A stretch of DNA of 64,000 nt, taken from assembly GCF_900089775.1 (NCBI RefSeq), contig NZ_FLOB01000001.1:1-64000 (forward strand), read 5' to 3'. The notes below the pieces were generated by a model that was not told the origin of the DNA, made no database searches, and was given only the letters and a program-made list of their open reading frames with translations. The stretch comes from Marinomonas spartinae (GTDB taxonomy: Bacteria > Pseudomonadota > Gammaproteobacteria > Pseudomonadales > Marinomonadaceae). The translations under genes and the position numbers were made by a program. Of this stretch, positions 37,804 through 47,079 are shown one piece after another (the stretch's first letter is position 1; each line of letters opens with the position of its first letter).

Positions 37804-39393
37804 ATGAGTAAGAATGTGCCGGACAATGGCCGGCTGGAATACAATACGTCCTATAAAGTAGGGCAAGATAATATTCGCTTTTTAGGGATGGATATCCTTA
37901 ATCCGGTCTTTAGTACCAGTGCACTGATCATCCTCGCCTTTATCATCGGAACTATCATATTCCCTGAGGAAGCAAAATCTGTTTTGCTGGGCGCAAAAGG
38001 TTGGTCTATTGCTAACTTTGACTGGTTTTTCATGATTGCAGGCAATATTTTCGTCCTATTCTGTATTGGCCTAATCTTATCCCCCATGGGTAAAATACGC
38101 TTAGGTGGCATAAACGCCAAACCTGAGCACTCCACCATTACTTGGTTTTCTATGCTATTCGCTGCTGGTATGGGGATTGGTTTGATGTTTTGGAGTGTGG
38201 CAGAGCCTGTTGGCTATTATACCGATTGGTATGGCACACCTCTAAACGTCGCGCCGAATACACCAGCTGCTGCTAAGCTCGCTCTTGGGGCAACCATGTT
38301 CCATTGGGGCCTTCACCCATGGGCCATTTACGCCGTTGTTGCTTTATCACTTGCTTTCTTTGCCTACAATAAAGGCTTGCCTCTTACTATTCGTTCTGCT
38401 TTTTATCCTCTTTTAGGCGAACGCGTCTGGGGATCACTTGGCCACGGTATTGATGTTCTTGCGGTTATTGCCACCATATTTGGTTTAGCCACCTCCCTAG
38501 GTTTAGGTGCCCAGCAAGCCTCCAGTGGTTTGAACTTTCTCTTTAATATCCCAGATACACTGACCACCCAAATTGTTGTTATCTGTGGTGTTACCAGTGT
38601 CGCAATCTTCTCTGTGGCAAGGGGTCTTGAGGGTGGTGTGAAGCTACTCAGTAACATCAATATGTTACTTGCTGCCGTCTTTGCCATATTCATTATCGTG
38701 GTAGGTAACACTGGTGCAATCTTTGGCTCTATCGGAACCATTTTCGTCAGCTACGTAGAAAACATCATTCCACTAAGTAACTGGATTGATCGTACAGACC
38801 AAACTTTCTACCATGGTTGGACTGTGTTCTACTGGGCTTGGTGGATTTCTTGGTCTCCATTTGTTGGTATGTTTATCGCGCGTGTTTCCCGTGGACGCAC
38901 CGTTCGTCAATTCCTAACGGCTGTACTACTGGTTCCTACTCTTGTTTCCATGGTGTGGATGGCAACCTTCGGTGGTTCCGCTATCGCACAAATCGAAAAT
39001 GGCGTAGGTGCCTTAGCGGGCGGTTTGACAAGTGTCTCACTAGCCATGTTCCAGATGCTACAAAACTTACCTTTGACTTCTATTACGTCTTTCATTGGTA
39101 TCGTTCTTGTCTTGGTTTTCTTCGTGACGTCTTCCGACTCAGGATCATTGGTTATCGATGGTATTACCGCTGGAGGTAAAACCGATGCACCATTGATACA
39201 ACGCGTCTTCTGGGCAGTATTAGAAGGTGTCATTGCGATTGCCTTGCTAGTCGGTGGTGGTAAAGATGCCCTCTCTGCCATTCAAGCCGCAGCGATTACC
39301 ACAGGCCTTCCCTTTACCTTGCTCTTACTCATTATGTGTGTAGGCTTGTTTAAAGGGCTAAGAGGCGACCTTGTGTTGTACAAACAGACCTAG
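37804..39393 (+). CDS. BCCT-family transporter (betaine/choline/carnitine type)
   Basis: This 529-residue membrane protein starts at ATG 37804, with GGGAG eight bases before. The frame upstream to 37717 lacks homology. It has about 12 membrane segments. Signatures are GMGIGLMFWSVAEPVGYY in the core and WAWWISWSPFVGMFIARVSRGR, the BCCT TM8 region with substrate-binding aromatics, and FVTSSDSGSL. It takes up quaternary-ammonium osmolytes; glycine betaine, choline or dimethylsulfoniopropionate cannot be told apart here. It is a single gene with a strong terminator. Confidence 0.92.
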   Translation: MSKNVPDNGRLEYNTSYKVGQDNIRFLGMDILNPVFSTSALIILAFIIGTIIFPEEAKSVLLGAKGWSIANFDWFFMIAGNIFVLFCIGLILSPMGKIRLGGINAKPEHSTITWFSMLFAAGMGIGLMFWSVAEPVGYYTDWYGTPLNVAPNTPAAAKLALGATMFHWGLHPWAIYAVVALSLAFFAYNKGLPLTIRSAFYPLLGERVWGSLGHGIDVLAVIATIFGLATSLGLGAQQASSGLNFLFNIPDTLTTQIVVICGVTSVAIFSVARGLEGGVKLLSNINMLLAAVFAIFIIVVGNTGAIFGSIGTIFVSYVENIIPLSNWIDRTDQTFYHGWTVFYWAWWISWSPFVGMFIARVSRGRTVRQFLTAVLLVPTLVSMVWMATFGGSAIAQIENGVGALAGGLTSVSLAMFQMLQNLPLTSITSFIGIVLVLVFFVTSSDSGSLVIDGITAGGKTDAPLIQRVFWAVLEGVIAIALLVGGGKDALSAIQAAAITTGLPFTLLLLIMCVGLFKGLRGDLVLYKQT

Positions 39394-39426
39394 GAAAAGT
39401 AACAACATCCTAGTTCACCATATATT

Positions 39427-39459
39427 AATAGGAGTGGCTCGAGCCGCTCCTATTTTTTT
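39427..39459 (+). terminator. Terminator of the BCCT gene
   Basis: AATAGGAG (39427-39434) with CTCCTATT (39447-39454), and an inner GGC-TCGA-GCC, form a long stem followed by seven T residues. This closes the BCCT unit before the riboswitch region. Confidence 0.9.
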
Positions 39460-39480
39460 GTGAATTGTATTTCTCGCCTG

Positions 39481-39680
39481 AGTCTTTTAGAATACCAGTC
39501 CTCTTAGGGGAGTAATCAGCTTTGCAAGTATGCAAAGATTCTTTGTCAACATAATTGAGCCTCATGCTCATGGCAAAGAAATTTGAACAACGTTGTTCGG
39601 ATTGATGAGACTTAAGACAGTAACTTGGCTCAGGTGGGCACAGGTTGTTGTCTTTCGTTTGTCGCCCACCTAGGACCTGC
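39481..39680 (+). ncRNA. yybP-ykoY-type manganese riboswitch upstream of the GDT1 gene
   Basis: The leader has the conserved GGGGAGTA at 39507-39514, a hairpin CTTTGCA/TGCAAAG just after it, and TCAACATAATTGAG at 39546-39559, all placed as in the Mn2+-sensing yybP-ykoY motif. Downstream, GGTGGGC (39633-39639) can pair with GCCCACC (39664-39670) next to the ribosome site AGGA. CAGGT (39641-39645) can pair with ACCTG (39675-39679), so switching may act on translation. Boundaries are approximate. The gene it controls is a manganese exporter type, which fits the known role. Confidence 0.78.
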
Positions 39681-39683
39681 ATA

Positions 39684-40247
39684 ATGGAAGCCATACTGAC
39701 TTCAATATCAACCGTTGCCCTTGCTGAAATGGGCGACAAAACGCAATTGCTTGCCTTATTTCTTGCTGCTCGATTTCCATCTAAAACTGCGATCATTCTT
39801 GGTATGTTACTCTCAACCATCGTCAACCACGCCCTATCGGCTTGGTTTGGAGTGGAAGTCGCAAACTGGATCCCTGGCGAATGGGTCAATTGGGTGATAG
39901 GGTTAAGTTTTATCGCAGTAGGTCTCTGGCTGTTAGTACCAGATAAAGACGACAGTGAAGAAGGCGGACTACTGAAATACGGTGCTTTTGTGGCCACCTT
40001 TGCGCTCTTCTTCCTTGCAGAGATTGGTGATAAAACTCAAATTGCGACCGTTATATTGGCCGCTCACTATGGCTCTGTGCTTCCGGTATTAATCGGTTCA
40101 ACCATTGGTATGATGCTCGCCAATGTACCAGTTGTATTTGCTGGTAACTGGATTATGGAACGCATCAATCCCGTTTTAACGCGTCGCTTGGCCTGTTTAT
40201 TATTTCTTATTATGGGCTTGTTCACCATAATATCGCCTATGCTTTAA
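39684..40247 (+). CDS. TMEM165/GDT1-family manganese exporter
   Basis: The chosen ATG at 39684 gives 187 residues. This family (UPF0016, MneA in Vibrio) has six membrane segments and two conserved E-x-G-D-K-T motifs; both are present, ALAEMGDKTQL and LAEIGDKTQI. It exports Mn2+ from the cytoplasm. A manganese riboswitch leader precedes it, giving induction by excess manganese. The next gene starts 27 bases later, so the three genes to 42869 may form one transcript. Confidence 0.88.
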   Translation: MEAILTSISTVALAEMGDKTQLLALFLAARFPSKTAIILGMLLSTIVNHALSAWFGVEVANWIPGEWVNWVIGLSFIAVGLWLLVPDKDDSEEGGLLKYGAFVATFALFFLAEIGDKTQIATVILAAHYGSVLPVLIGSTIGMMLANVPVVFAGNWIMERINPVLTRRLACLLFLIMGLFTIISPML

Positions 40248-40274
40248 CTCTTAACCAAATAAAAGGAACCACTT

Positions 40275-42131
40275 ATGGACGTCGAATTAACGGAAATAGT
40301 CGAAGCACTTTGCCAACATGCTCCGTTTAATGAAATTGCCGATGATCCTAGCCTCAATGACATGGTCAAAGAGGTCGAAATACAGTACGTACGTACGGGC
40401 GAATGGGTTATTGAAAGAGGCACTTTAAACAACACGCTCTTCTTTATTCGAAGTGGCGCGGTAGAAGTACTCAACAAAAACGGTAAATTAATTCGACGTA
40501 TGAATGAGGGCGAGCTGTTCGGTTATGGTTCTCTGCTTCGGGGTGGGAAATCATCCCAGTCTATGCGCGCCATAGAAGACAGCCTTTTTTATCGCATCCC
40601 AGCTCGCTGGTTCCTAAAACTGTACGAAGAAAGCGATACCTTCTCCGACTTTTTCGAGCTCGATAGAGAAACCCGACTAAAAGCAGCGATGGACTCCCAG
40701 ACGTCTGACGTATCTTTAATGACTTGTCCAATTAAAAGCTTATTACGCCGGGATCCAATTGGCATCGATGTGGGTGAAAGTATACGTCAAGCCGCGCAAA
40801 TGATGACGGAACATCGCGTCTCTAGTTTATTGATCATGGAAAACGAGCAACTAGTGGGCATTGTCACCGACCGAGATTTACGCACCCGTGCCGTTGCTGA
40901 AGGGTTAGCCTATGACACCCCGATCAAAGCCATCATGACCAAAAATCCGACCGTTATGGACAGTGGTGACTATGCGGCGGAGGCCGTTTTGAAAATGATG
41001 GAGTTAAACATTCACCACATTCCCATCGTCAAAGATCACAAAACCATTGGCGTACTCAGTACAGGGGATATTATCCAAAAAGAAAGCCACGGCAGTATCT
41101 ATTTAATCAGTGACATTTTAAAACAAACCGACGTTGATGGACTAAAAGCCATTAGTCGCAAAATGACACATACCTTTACTCAGCTGGTCGTGGCCGACGC
41201 CAATACCCAGATGATAGGTAATGCGATGTCCCACATTGGTACGGCGTTTGTTAAACGCTTACTGCAACTGGGCGAAGAACAGTTTGGTAAACCACCTGTC
41301 CCCTATTGCTTTATTGCCCTAGGGTCCCAGGCGCGAGAAGAGCAAACCATTAAGACAGACCAAGACAACGCCATCATTTTAAGTAATCGCTACGACCCTG
41401 AAAAACACGGCGAGTATTTTGAACAATTAAGCCACTGGGTCTGCCAGGGCTTGGATCAATGTGGCTACCCTCTGTGTACAGGCGATGTCATGGCATCTAA
41501 TACGCTCTGGCGGCAACCATTAAGTGTCTGGAAAAACTATTTTAGTGAGTGGATTCAAGAGCCCAAGGCCGAGGCCTTATTACACTTGTCCATTTTTTTC
41601 GACCTACGCGGTATCTATGGCGATAAATTATTAGCCAACGAACTCAACAAACATATTCGTCAAGAAGCGAAGAATCACTCAGGCTTCCTGTCTTATATGG
41701 CACGTAACGCGAACCAACGTAAACCCCCTCTAGGCTTTTTCCGCCAATTCGTCCTCGATGGTGAAGGTAAGCAGTCGCGCACCTTTAACCTAAAGGAACG
41801 TGGCATTGCGCCGATTATCGACATTGTTCGGGTACATGCCCTCGCCTGTGGCAGCGACAAGCTCAATACCATTGAGCGTATCGCTGACATAGAAGCCGCA
41901 AAACTCTTGCCCGACGGGCGTGCAAGAGACCTAGCCTTAGCCCTCGAAATGATCGGTATGGTGCGGATTAGTAGCCAAAAAGACCAAATCGAAAATGGTG
42001 AAGAGCCCACCAATCATGTCAACCCAGAGCTTTTGTCTTCCTTTGAAAAGCGTCACTTACGGGACGCTTTTCACATCGTCTCTCGCCAACAAGAGTTCAT
42101 TAAATTCCGTTATGCAGGGAAACGCAGTTAA
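40275..42131 (+). CDS. Cyclic-nucleotide-domain/CBS/nucleotidyltransferase-like protein (DUF294)
   Basis: This 618-residue protein has an N-terminal cyclic-nucleotide-binding-like domain (about 15-120, VIERGTLNNTLFFIRSGAVEVL) and two CBS domains (about 150-270). The nucleotidyltransferase-like domain follows (about 300-440, ALGSQAREEQTIKTDQDNAI), then a DUF294 C-terminal helical region. Such proteins are commonly co-encoded with sodium/solute transporters and a DnaQ-like exonuclease and are presumed regulators. The substrate is unknown. It abuts the next gene with no gap. Confidence 0.88.
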   Translation: MDVELTEIVEALCQHAPFNEIADDPSLNDMVKEVEIQYVRTGEWVIERGTLNNTLFFIRSGAVEVLNKNGKLIRRMNEGELFGYGSLLRGGKSSQSMRAIEDSLFYRIPARWFLKLYEESDTFSDFFELDRETRLKAAMDSQTSDVSLMTCPIKSLLRRDPIGIDVGESIRQAAQMMTEHRVSSLLIMENEQLVGIVTDRDLRTRAVAEGLAYDTPIKAIMTKNPTVMDSGDYAAEAVLKMMELNIHHIPIVKDHKTIGVLSTGDIIQKESHGSIYLISDILKQTDVDGLKAISRKMTHTFTQLVVADANTQMIGNAMSHIGTAFVKRLLQLGEEQFGKPPVPYCFIALGSQAREEQTIKTDQDNAIILSNRYDPEKHGEYFEQLSHWVCQGLDQCGYPLCTGDVMASNTLWRQPLSVWKNYFSEWIQEPKAEALLHLSIFFDLRGIYGDKLLANELNKHIRQEAKNHSGFLSYMARNANQRKPPLGFFRQFVLDGEGKQSRTFNLKERGIAPIIDIVRVHALACGSDKLNTIERIADIEAAKLLPDGRARDLALALEMIGMVRISSQKDQIENGEEPTNHVNPELLSSFEKRHLRDAFHIVSRQQEFIKFRYAGKRS

Positions 42132-42869
42132 ATGCCGAATCGAGTCATACCATTCATGAAAACGAAGTCGGACACGACTCCCACTAAAGATTGGCAAGCC
42201 ATGTTTCGGGATTGGGCACAAGAGGCACCAGAAGGGCCTCTTAAACGCTACTATGAAGCAGGCACCATCGCCATGGATACCCCATTAAAAGATGTCCCCA
42301 TGTTGGCTTTGGACCTAGAAACAACGGGCTTAGACTCGCGTACAGATGAGATTATTAGTGTGGGCAGCGTACCGATGGATCATCGTATTATTCGCTGCAA
42401 TGGCTCAGGTTACTGGATGGCGAAACCGGAATGCTCACTTAACCCAGAGTCAGTCACCATCCACGAAATTACGCATACGGAGTTGGAAGAAGCGCCTCGG
42501 CTTCATCATATTTTCGAGAACATACTCGAGGCCCTCAGTAATAAAGTCGTAGTCGTCCACTGTGTCGCTATAGAACGACAGTTTTTACTGGAGGCCTCTC
42601 TCAAAATATACGGCTTTCCTCTGTATTTCCCTGTCCTTGATACCATGGATATTGAGCGCAAGTATCATACGAAGCTCCCTTGGTGGAAGCGAATAATAGG
42701 GAAAAAGCCATCGTTACGTTTAGATGCTTGTCGTCAATACTACCATTTACCTCGCTACAAAGCGCACCACGCATTAACGGATGCTTTATCCTCTGCAGAG
42801 CTATTACAAGCACAGATCGCCTATCACATGGACGCAACGAACGATCCTATCTCTAAATATTGGCTTTAA
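42132..42869 (+). CDS. DnaQ-like 3'-5' exonuclease domain protein
   Basis: This 245-residue protein has the DEDDh exonuclease motifs: ALDLETTGLDSRTDEIIS (Exo I), VHC in the middle, and HHALTDALSSAELL (Exo III with the histidine). It resembles the epsilon subunit family but is a stand-alone partner of the DUF294 protein immediately upstream. The same pair appears in many Pseudomonas-like genomes near symporter genes. The role in transport control is inferred from context only. Confidence 0.85.
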   Translation: MPNRVIPFMKTKSDTTPTKDWQAMFRDWAQEAPEGPLKRYYEAGTIAMDTPLKDVPMLALDLETTGLDSRTDEIISVGSVPMDHRIIRCNGSGYWMAKPECSLNPESVTIHEITHTELEEAPRLHHIFENILEALSNKVVVVHCVAIERQFLLEASLKIYGFPLYFPVLDTMDIERKYHTKLPWWKRIIGKKPSLRLDACRQYYHLPRYKAHHALTDALSSAELLQAQIAYHMDATNDPISKYWL

Positions 42870-42880
42870 TCACCGTACAT

Positions 42881-42907
42881 CCTTGTCAAGACAGACTCTA
42901 GACAAGG
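42881..42907. terminator. Inverted repeat between the convergent exonuclease and aglR genes
   Basis: CCTTGTC (42881-42887) pairs with GACAAGG (42901-42907), a seven-pair stem with a 13-base loop. It lies between convergent genes. There is no T run, so termination is uncertain. Confidence 0.3.
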
Positions 42908-42926
42908 GCACGAAGGGGGATAAAAA

Positions 42927-44009
42927 CTAAGCCGATAGCGAGCGGACCAAGGTTTTGGGACAGCTTTCACGGATGATTAGCTCCGTCTCTAACACCACGT
43001 CTTTGGTTTCTCTTAGTCCCAAAAAGACTTGCGCGGCTATCCGGCCTTTCTCCACGGTTTGCTGGTGCACAGTGGTAATGGAAGGGTGAAAGTTTTCACT
43101 CTCAGAAATACCATCGAAGCCGACTACTTGAAGGTCTTCTGGCACTCTCAAGCCCATTTGCAACGCCGCCTGTACCGCCGCAATGGCAATACGGTCACTC
43201 ATGCATAAGAGCAACTGCGGACGATCTGCCATTGTCAATGCCTCACGCGCCGCTTGGTAAGCGACCTTGTGTGTATTTTGCGGAATATTCCAAATACGTT
43301 CATAAGGTACGTTTAAACCATGCTCATCAAGGGCAGCAAAATACCCACGCAAACGTTGAATCGAAATGGAGGCGGACGCATCAAACAACTCATCCTCTTG
43401 TACTCGGCAGACACGGTCAGTATCCAACAAACTCAACCCAAGAATCGCGACACTTTTAGGACGATGGGAAAGAGCATGAACGGCAATCTCATAAGCCCCT
43501 TTGTAGTTTTCAACGTTCACCGAGGTGGTGCCAGGAATAAAACTATCCACGGTAATAATGTTTTTATTCGGCATTAACCAAGGCGCATTGCTGCATTGCT
43601 GAGGTTTATGTCCATACACAACAAAGCCGTCTACCATAGACGATTGCATACGACTTTGTGCATCTTGAGGTTCATGGTCATACACAGATAATAACAGCAT
43701 ATTGTAGTCATTATCTTGGAACACTTCGGCCATGCCTTGCAAAAATTGACTCGCCACAGGATCCGTTAGGCTATAACTTAAATAATCTGATAGCACGATA
43801 CCAACAATCCCTGTGCGTCCCGTTCGTAGGCTACGCGCTGCGGCATTAGGGCCGAAATAGCCCATTTTCTCACAGGCTTCGAGAATACTGTCACGAAGCT
43901 TGGCAGACAACTGATCAGGGCGATTAAAGGCGTTGGAAATCGTGGCGGTAGAAACATTTAGTGCCTTTGCCACATCCTTTAGCGTTAATTTTTTTAATTG
44001 TTTTTTCAT
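42927..44009 (-). CDS. LacI-family transcriptional regulator of the agl genes
   Basis: This 360-residue repressor has a helix-turn-helix at about residues 8-30 (LTLKDVAKALNVSTATISNAF) with hinge sequence ARSLRTGRTG. A periplasmic-binding-type sensor domain follows (about 65-350). It lies downstream of and in the same direction as the alpha-glucoside operon, as aglR does in rhizobia, so it probably represses that operon until sugar binds. The true operator sites are not established. It starts 164 bases after the aglA stop. Confidence 0.85.
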   Translation of the reverse strand: MKKQLKKLTLKDVAKALNVSTATISNAFNRPDQLSAKLRDSILEACEKMGYFGPNAAARSLRTGRTGIVGIVLSDYLSYSLTDPVASQFLQGMAEVFQDNDYNMLLLSVYDHEPQDAQSRMQSSMVDGFVVYGHKPQQCSNAPWLMPNKNIITVDSFIPGTTSVNVENYKGAYEIAVHALSHRPKSVAILGLSLLDTDRVCRVQEDELFDASASISIQRLRGYFAALDEHGLNVPYERIWNIPQNTHKVAYQAAREALTMADRPQLLLCMSDRIAIAAVQAALQMGLRVPEDLQVVGFDGISESENFHPSITTVHQQTVEKGRIAAQVFLGLRETKDVVLETELIIRESCPKTLVRSLSA

Positions 44010-44046
44010 ACAACACTCTCAAGACACGGGCCTATCGTAATGCACG

Positions 44047-44059
44047 GCTGTTTAACAGC
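44047..44059. promoter_or_regulatory. Short perfect dyad and hairpin upstream of the LacI-type gene
   Basis: GCTGTT-T-AACAGC (44047-44059) is a perfect 13-base dyad, 38 bases before the regulator start. GTCTTTT/AAAAGAC (44084-44103) is a second small hairpin in the same gap. They could be an autoregulatory operator and a weak end of aglA transcription. Support is positional only. Confidence 0.3.
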
Positions 44060-44172
44060 TTGGCTCCTCTCCTCCCTCGCACCGTCTTTTCTAACAAAAA
44101 GACAGTGCCACACAACTAAGAGGTAAGGCACGCAAAGGCCTTATTTTATTATTGTTATTTAACATGAACCTT

Positions 44173-45798
44173 TTATCTTTGGGACACCACAGCGTAGTAC
44201 GCCTGATAGGCAGGCAAGGTTAATGTATTTCCCTCTAACGAGGAAGCAAAACCATGGCCTTCCAAGGCATGATCAACTGCCATAGACAATTCACCCACCT
44301 GCACCTGTCCTGTCATATTCAATACCACCAAAACACGTTGTCCCTCGTATTCACGAATCAAGGCAATCAAATGATCATTTTTCACATCTGCCTGCTCCAA
44401 TTCGCCATTGATCAACGCGGGTTGCTTTTGACGCCAATGAATCAACTGACGCACCTTATGTAACAAGGAATCGGGGGCCGCTTCTTGCTCCGCCACACTT
44501 AACGGAAGATGACGAGCTTCCACTGGCAACCAAGGCTCAACGGTCGAAAAACCAGCTTGGTTAGTATTCTCCCACACCATTGGTGTACGACAACCGTCAC
44601 GACCTTTAAAAACAGGCCATAGTGGAATACCGTAAGGATCCTGAATGCGTTCAAAAGGCACTTCCGCTTCCGGTAAGCCAAGCTCTTCCCCTTGATACAA
44701 ACAGACACTCCCACGCAAAGATAAAATCAATGCCATGGCGATTAAAGGATAGGCTTTTTGATCTTCATTCGCGCCCCAACGTGTACAAGAGCGCACCACA
44801 TCGTGATTGGATAGAGCCCAACATGGCCAACCATCCCCAACAATGTTTTGCATATTCTCCAATACATCTCGAATATAATCCGGTGAATGGGGTTTGTTCA
44901 ATAAGTCAAACGTATACGCCATATGCAACTTATCACCGTCAGACGTATATTCAGCCATCCGTTTTAGAGGGAAGTCATCACCGATTTCCCCAACCGTTGT
45001 CGAGCCAGGAAACTCATCCATCAAGGCGCGTAAGTCTTTTAAGAAGTCCAGATTCTCAGGACGACTTAAATCATAAACATGGCGCTGATAAGTGTATGGG
45101 TTATCTTCTGGTGCCCCCAAGGTTTTTGGTTCACCCGCTGGTACAGGCGGATTATCTTCTAACCCTTGGCTGTGGAAATAGAAATTAACCGTATCCAAGC
45201 GGAAACCATCGACCCCGAGCTCCAACCAAAAACGCATGCAATCCAAATGCGCTTTACGTACCTCAGGGTTATGGAAGTTCATGTCGGGCTGAGATTCCAA
45301 AAAGTTATGCAAATAATATTGCAAACGTCGGCTGTCCCATTTCCACGCACTCCCTCCAAAAATCGATAGCCAATTATTTGGTGGGGAACCATCGGGCTTT
45401 GGATCAGCCCAGACATACCAATCCGCTTTCGGGTTAGTCTTATCTTGGCGACTTTCCTCAAACCAAGGGTGCTGATCCGATGAATGACTGATCACCTGAT
45501 CTATCATCACTTTCAGGTTTAATTGATGTGCACGATCCACCAAGGCTTTAAAATCAGACAACGAACCGAACATCGGATCAATATCGCAATAATCAGACAC
45601 ATCGTAACCAAAATCTTTCATTGGCGACGTGAAAATAGGCGATAGCCAAATCGCATCTACACCAAGAGATGCTACATAATCCAATTTGCTGGTGATACCA
45701 ACCAAATCGCCAATACCATCACCATTGGCATCCATAAAGCTACGTGGATAAATTTGGTAAATAATGCCGCCTTTCCACCAGTTCAAATTCTGAGTCAT
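44173..45798 (-). CDS. aglA: Alpha-glucosidase, glycoside hydrolase family 13
   Basis: This 541-residue cytoplasmic enzyme hydrolyses imported alpha-glucosides. The GH13 barrel has the calcium-type loop DANGDGIGD (about 23-31), nucleophile Asp202 (DGFRLDTVNF), acid/base Glu271 (TVGEIGD) and transition-state Asp333 (LSNHDVVR). No signal peptide is present. It is the last gene of the aglE-F-G-K-A unit. Substrates such as sucrose, maltose or trehalose cannot be separated by inspection; a fructokinase gene upstream favours sucrose. Confidence 0.92.
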   Translation of the reverse strand: MTQNLNWWKGGIIYQIYPRSFMDANGDGIGDLVGITSKLDYVASLGVDAIWLSPIFTSPMKDFGYDVSDYCDIDPMFGSLSDFKALVDRAHQLNLKVMIDQVISHSSDQHPWFEESRQDKTNPKADWYVWADPKPDGSPPNNWLSIFGGSAWKWDSRRLQYYLHNFLESQPDMNFHNPEVRKAHLDCMRFWLELGVDGFRLDTVNFYFHSQGLEDNPPVPAGEPKTLGAPEDNPYTYQRHVYDLSRPENLDFLKDLRALMDEFPGSTTVGEIGDDFPLKRMAEYTSDGDKLHMAYTFDLLNKPHSPDYIRDVLENMQNIVGDGWPCWALSNHDVVRSCTRWGANEDQKAYPLIAMALILSLRGSVCLYQGEELGLPEAEVPFERIQDPYGIPLWPVFKGRDGCRTPMVWENTNQAGFSTVEPWLPVEARHLPLSVAEQEAAPDSLLHKVRQLIHWRQKQPALINGELEQADVKNDHLIALIREYEGQRVLVVLNMTGQVQVGELSMAVDHALEGHGFASSLEGNTLTLPAYQAYYAVVSQR

Positions 45799-45888
45799 GT
45801 CCCCTCTCCGTACAATATAAGGTTGTCTGTCATGCTTATCCCTCTCCAGTCCTAAAAAATAGGTTTCGCTGAATCAACAAATCTAGAA

Positions 45889-46989
45889 CTAGCCTAAACG
45901 TGCGTAGGATTGCTCTTTATCATTGAATAGATGCATTTTTTCAGGCTCGGCAGCCAGATGAATAAAATCGCCACGCTGGGAACTTAAAGTACCAGGCTGC
46001 TTAGCAATAACCATGTCCTGACAACCTTTTACTTTCAAGTGCAGTAGAGTGGCCTCACCCAGCGATTCAACAAAGGCGACCTCTCCAGAAATAAAGCCCT
46101 GTTCTTTGCTATCGACCACGCTCAAATCTTCTGGCCGAATGCCAAAGAAAGCTTCTTTGGCCTGTTCACTCGCTTCAGTGACAATAGGAACTTCTACGAC
46201 TTCAGAGGAAGACAAGGACACACGGGTGGATTCACCGGTTTTTTCAATTCGACATGGCACAATATTCATGGCAGGAGAACCAATAAACCTCGCAACAAAC
46301 ACATTAGCAGGGTGTTCATACAGCTCAAGCGGTGAACCAACTTGTTCAATATTTCCACCTGATAATAAAACAATACGATCAGCCAAGGTCATCGCCTCAA
46401 CCTGATCATGGGTAACATAAATCATGGTTGAGTCAGGCATACTGTCTTTCAGATTGGCGATTTCCATACGTGTCGCCACACGCAGTGCCGCGTCTAGGTT
46501 CGACAGAGGCTCATCAAACAAAAACACCTGTGGGCTACGAACAATGGCGCGCCCAATCGCCACACGCTGCCTTTGCCCACCAGACAAGGCTTTTGGCAAA
46601 CGATCTAAATAGGGAGTCAATTGCAACATCTCTGCGGCTTTTCGCACTTGCTTATCGATATCCGCTTTACTTGTTTTGGCAATCTGTAAACTGAACGCCA
46701 TATTGTCATAGACAGACATATGTGGGTACAAAGCATAACTCTGGAAGACCATCGCAATCCCCCGTAGCGCAGGTGGAACGTCATTCATCACCTTACCGTC
46801 AATTTCCAGCGTGCCACCTGAAATATCCTCTAAGCCTGAAATCATCCTCAATAAAGTGGATTTACCACAGCCTGATGGTCCAACAAAGACGATAAACTCG
46901 CCTTGCTTTATGTCCAGATTAATATCGTGAAGCACTTCAACCTTGTTAGAGTAGATCTTTTTCACATGGGTTAACTTTACATCAGCCAT
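45889..46989 (-). CDS. aglK: Alpha-glucoside ABC transporter ATP-binding protein
   Basis: This is a MalK/UgpC-type ATPase of 366 residues from ATG 46989, which follows GAGGCAA; the longer start at 47004 adds only five residues. Motifs are [44 protein letters not shown] and [17 protein letters not shown]-terminal TOBE regulatory region (about 235-360) is present. It energises the AglE-F-G importer; the order matches rhizobial agl operons. Confidence 0.9.
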   Translation of the reverse strand: MADVKLTHVKKIYSNKVEVLHDINLDIKQGEFIVFVGPSGCGKSTLLRMISGLEDISGGTLEIDGKVMNDVPPALRGIAMVFQSYALYPHMSVYDNMAFSLQIAKTSKADIDKQVRKAAEMLQLTPYLDRLPKALSGGQRQRVAIGRAIVRSPQVFLFDEPLSNLDAALRVATRMEIANLKDSMPDSTMIYVTHDQVEAMTLADRIVLLSGGNIEQVGSPLELYEHPANVFVARFIGSPAMNIVPCRIEKTGESTRVSLSSSEVVEVPIVTEASEQAKEAFFGIRPEDLSVVDSKEQGFISGEVAFVESLGEATLLHLKVKGCQDMVIAKQPGTLSSQRGDFIHLAAEPEKMHLFNDKEQSYARLG

Positions 46990-47079
46990 GAATACTTGCC
47001 TCAATTAGAATTCGAATCTTGGGTGAGGAGCATGCTCAACTCACCCGCTCGCTTATTGTTATTGTGTTACTCGTCTTTA

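Noticed and set aside
39425..39997. A 190-codon minus-strand frame over the GDT1 leader
   Set aside because: It covers the BCCT terminator, the riboswitch and part of the GDT1 gene, all better explained.
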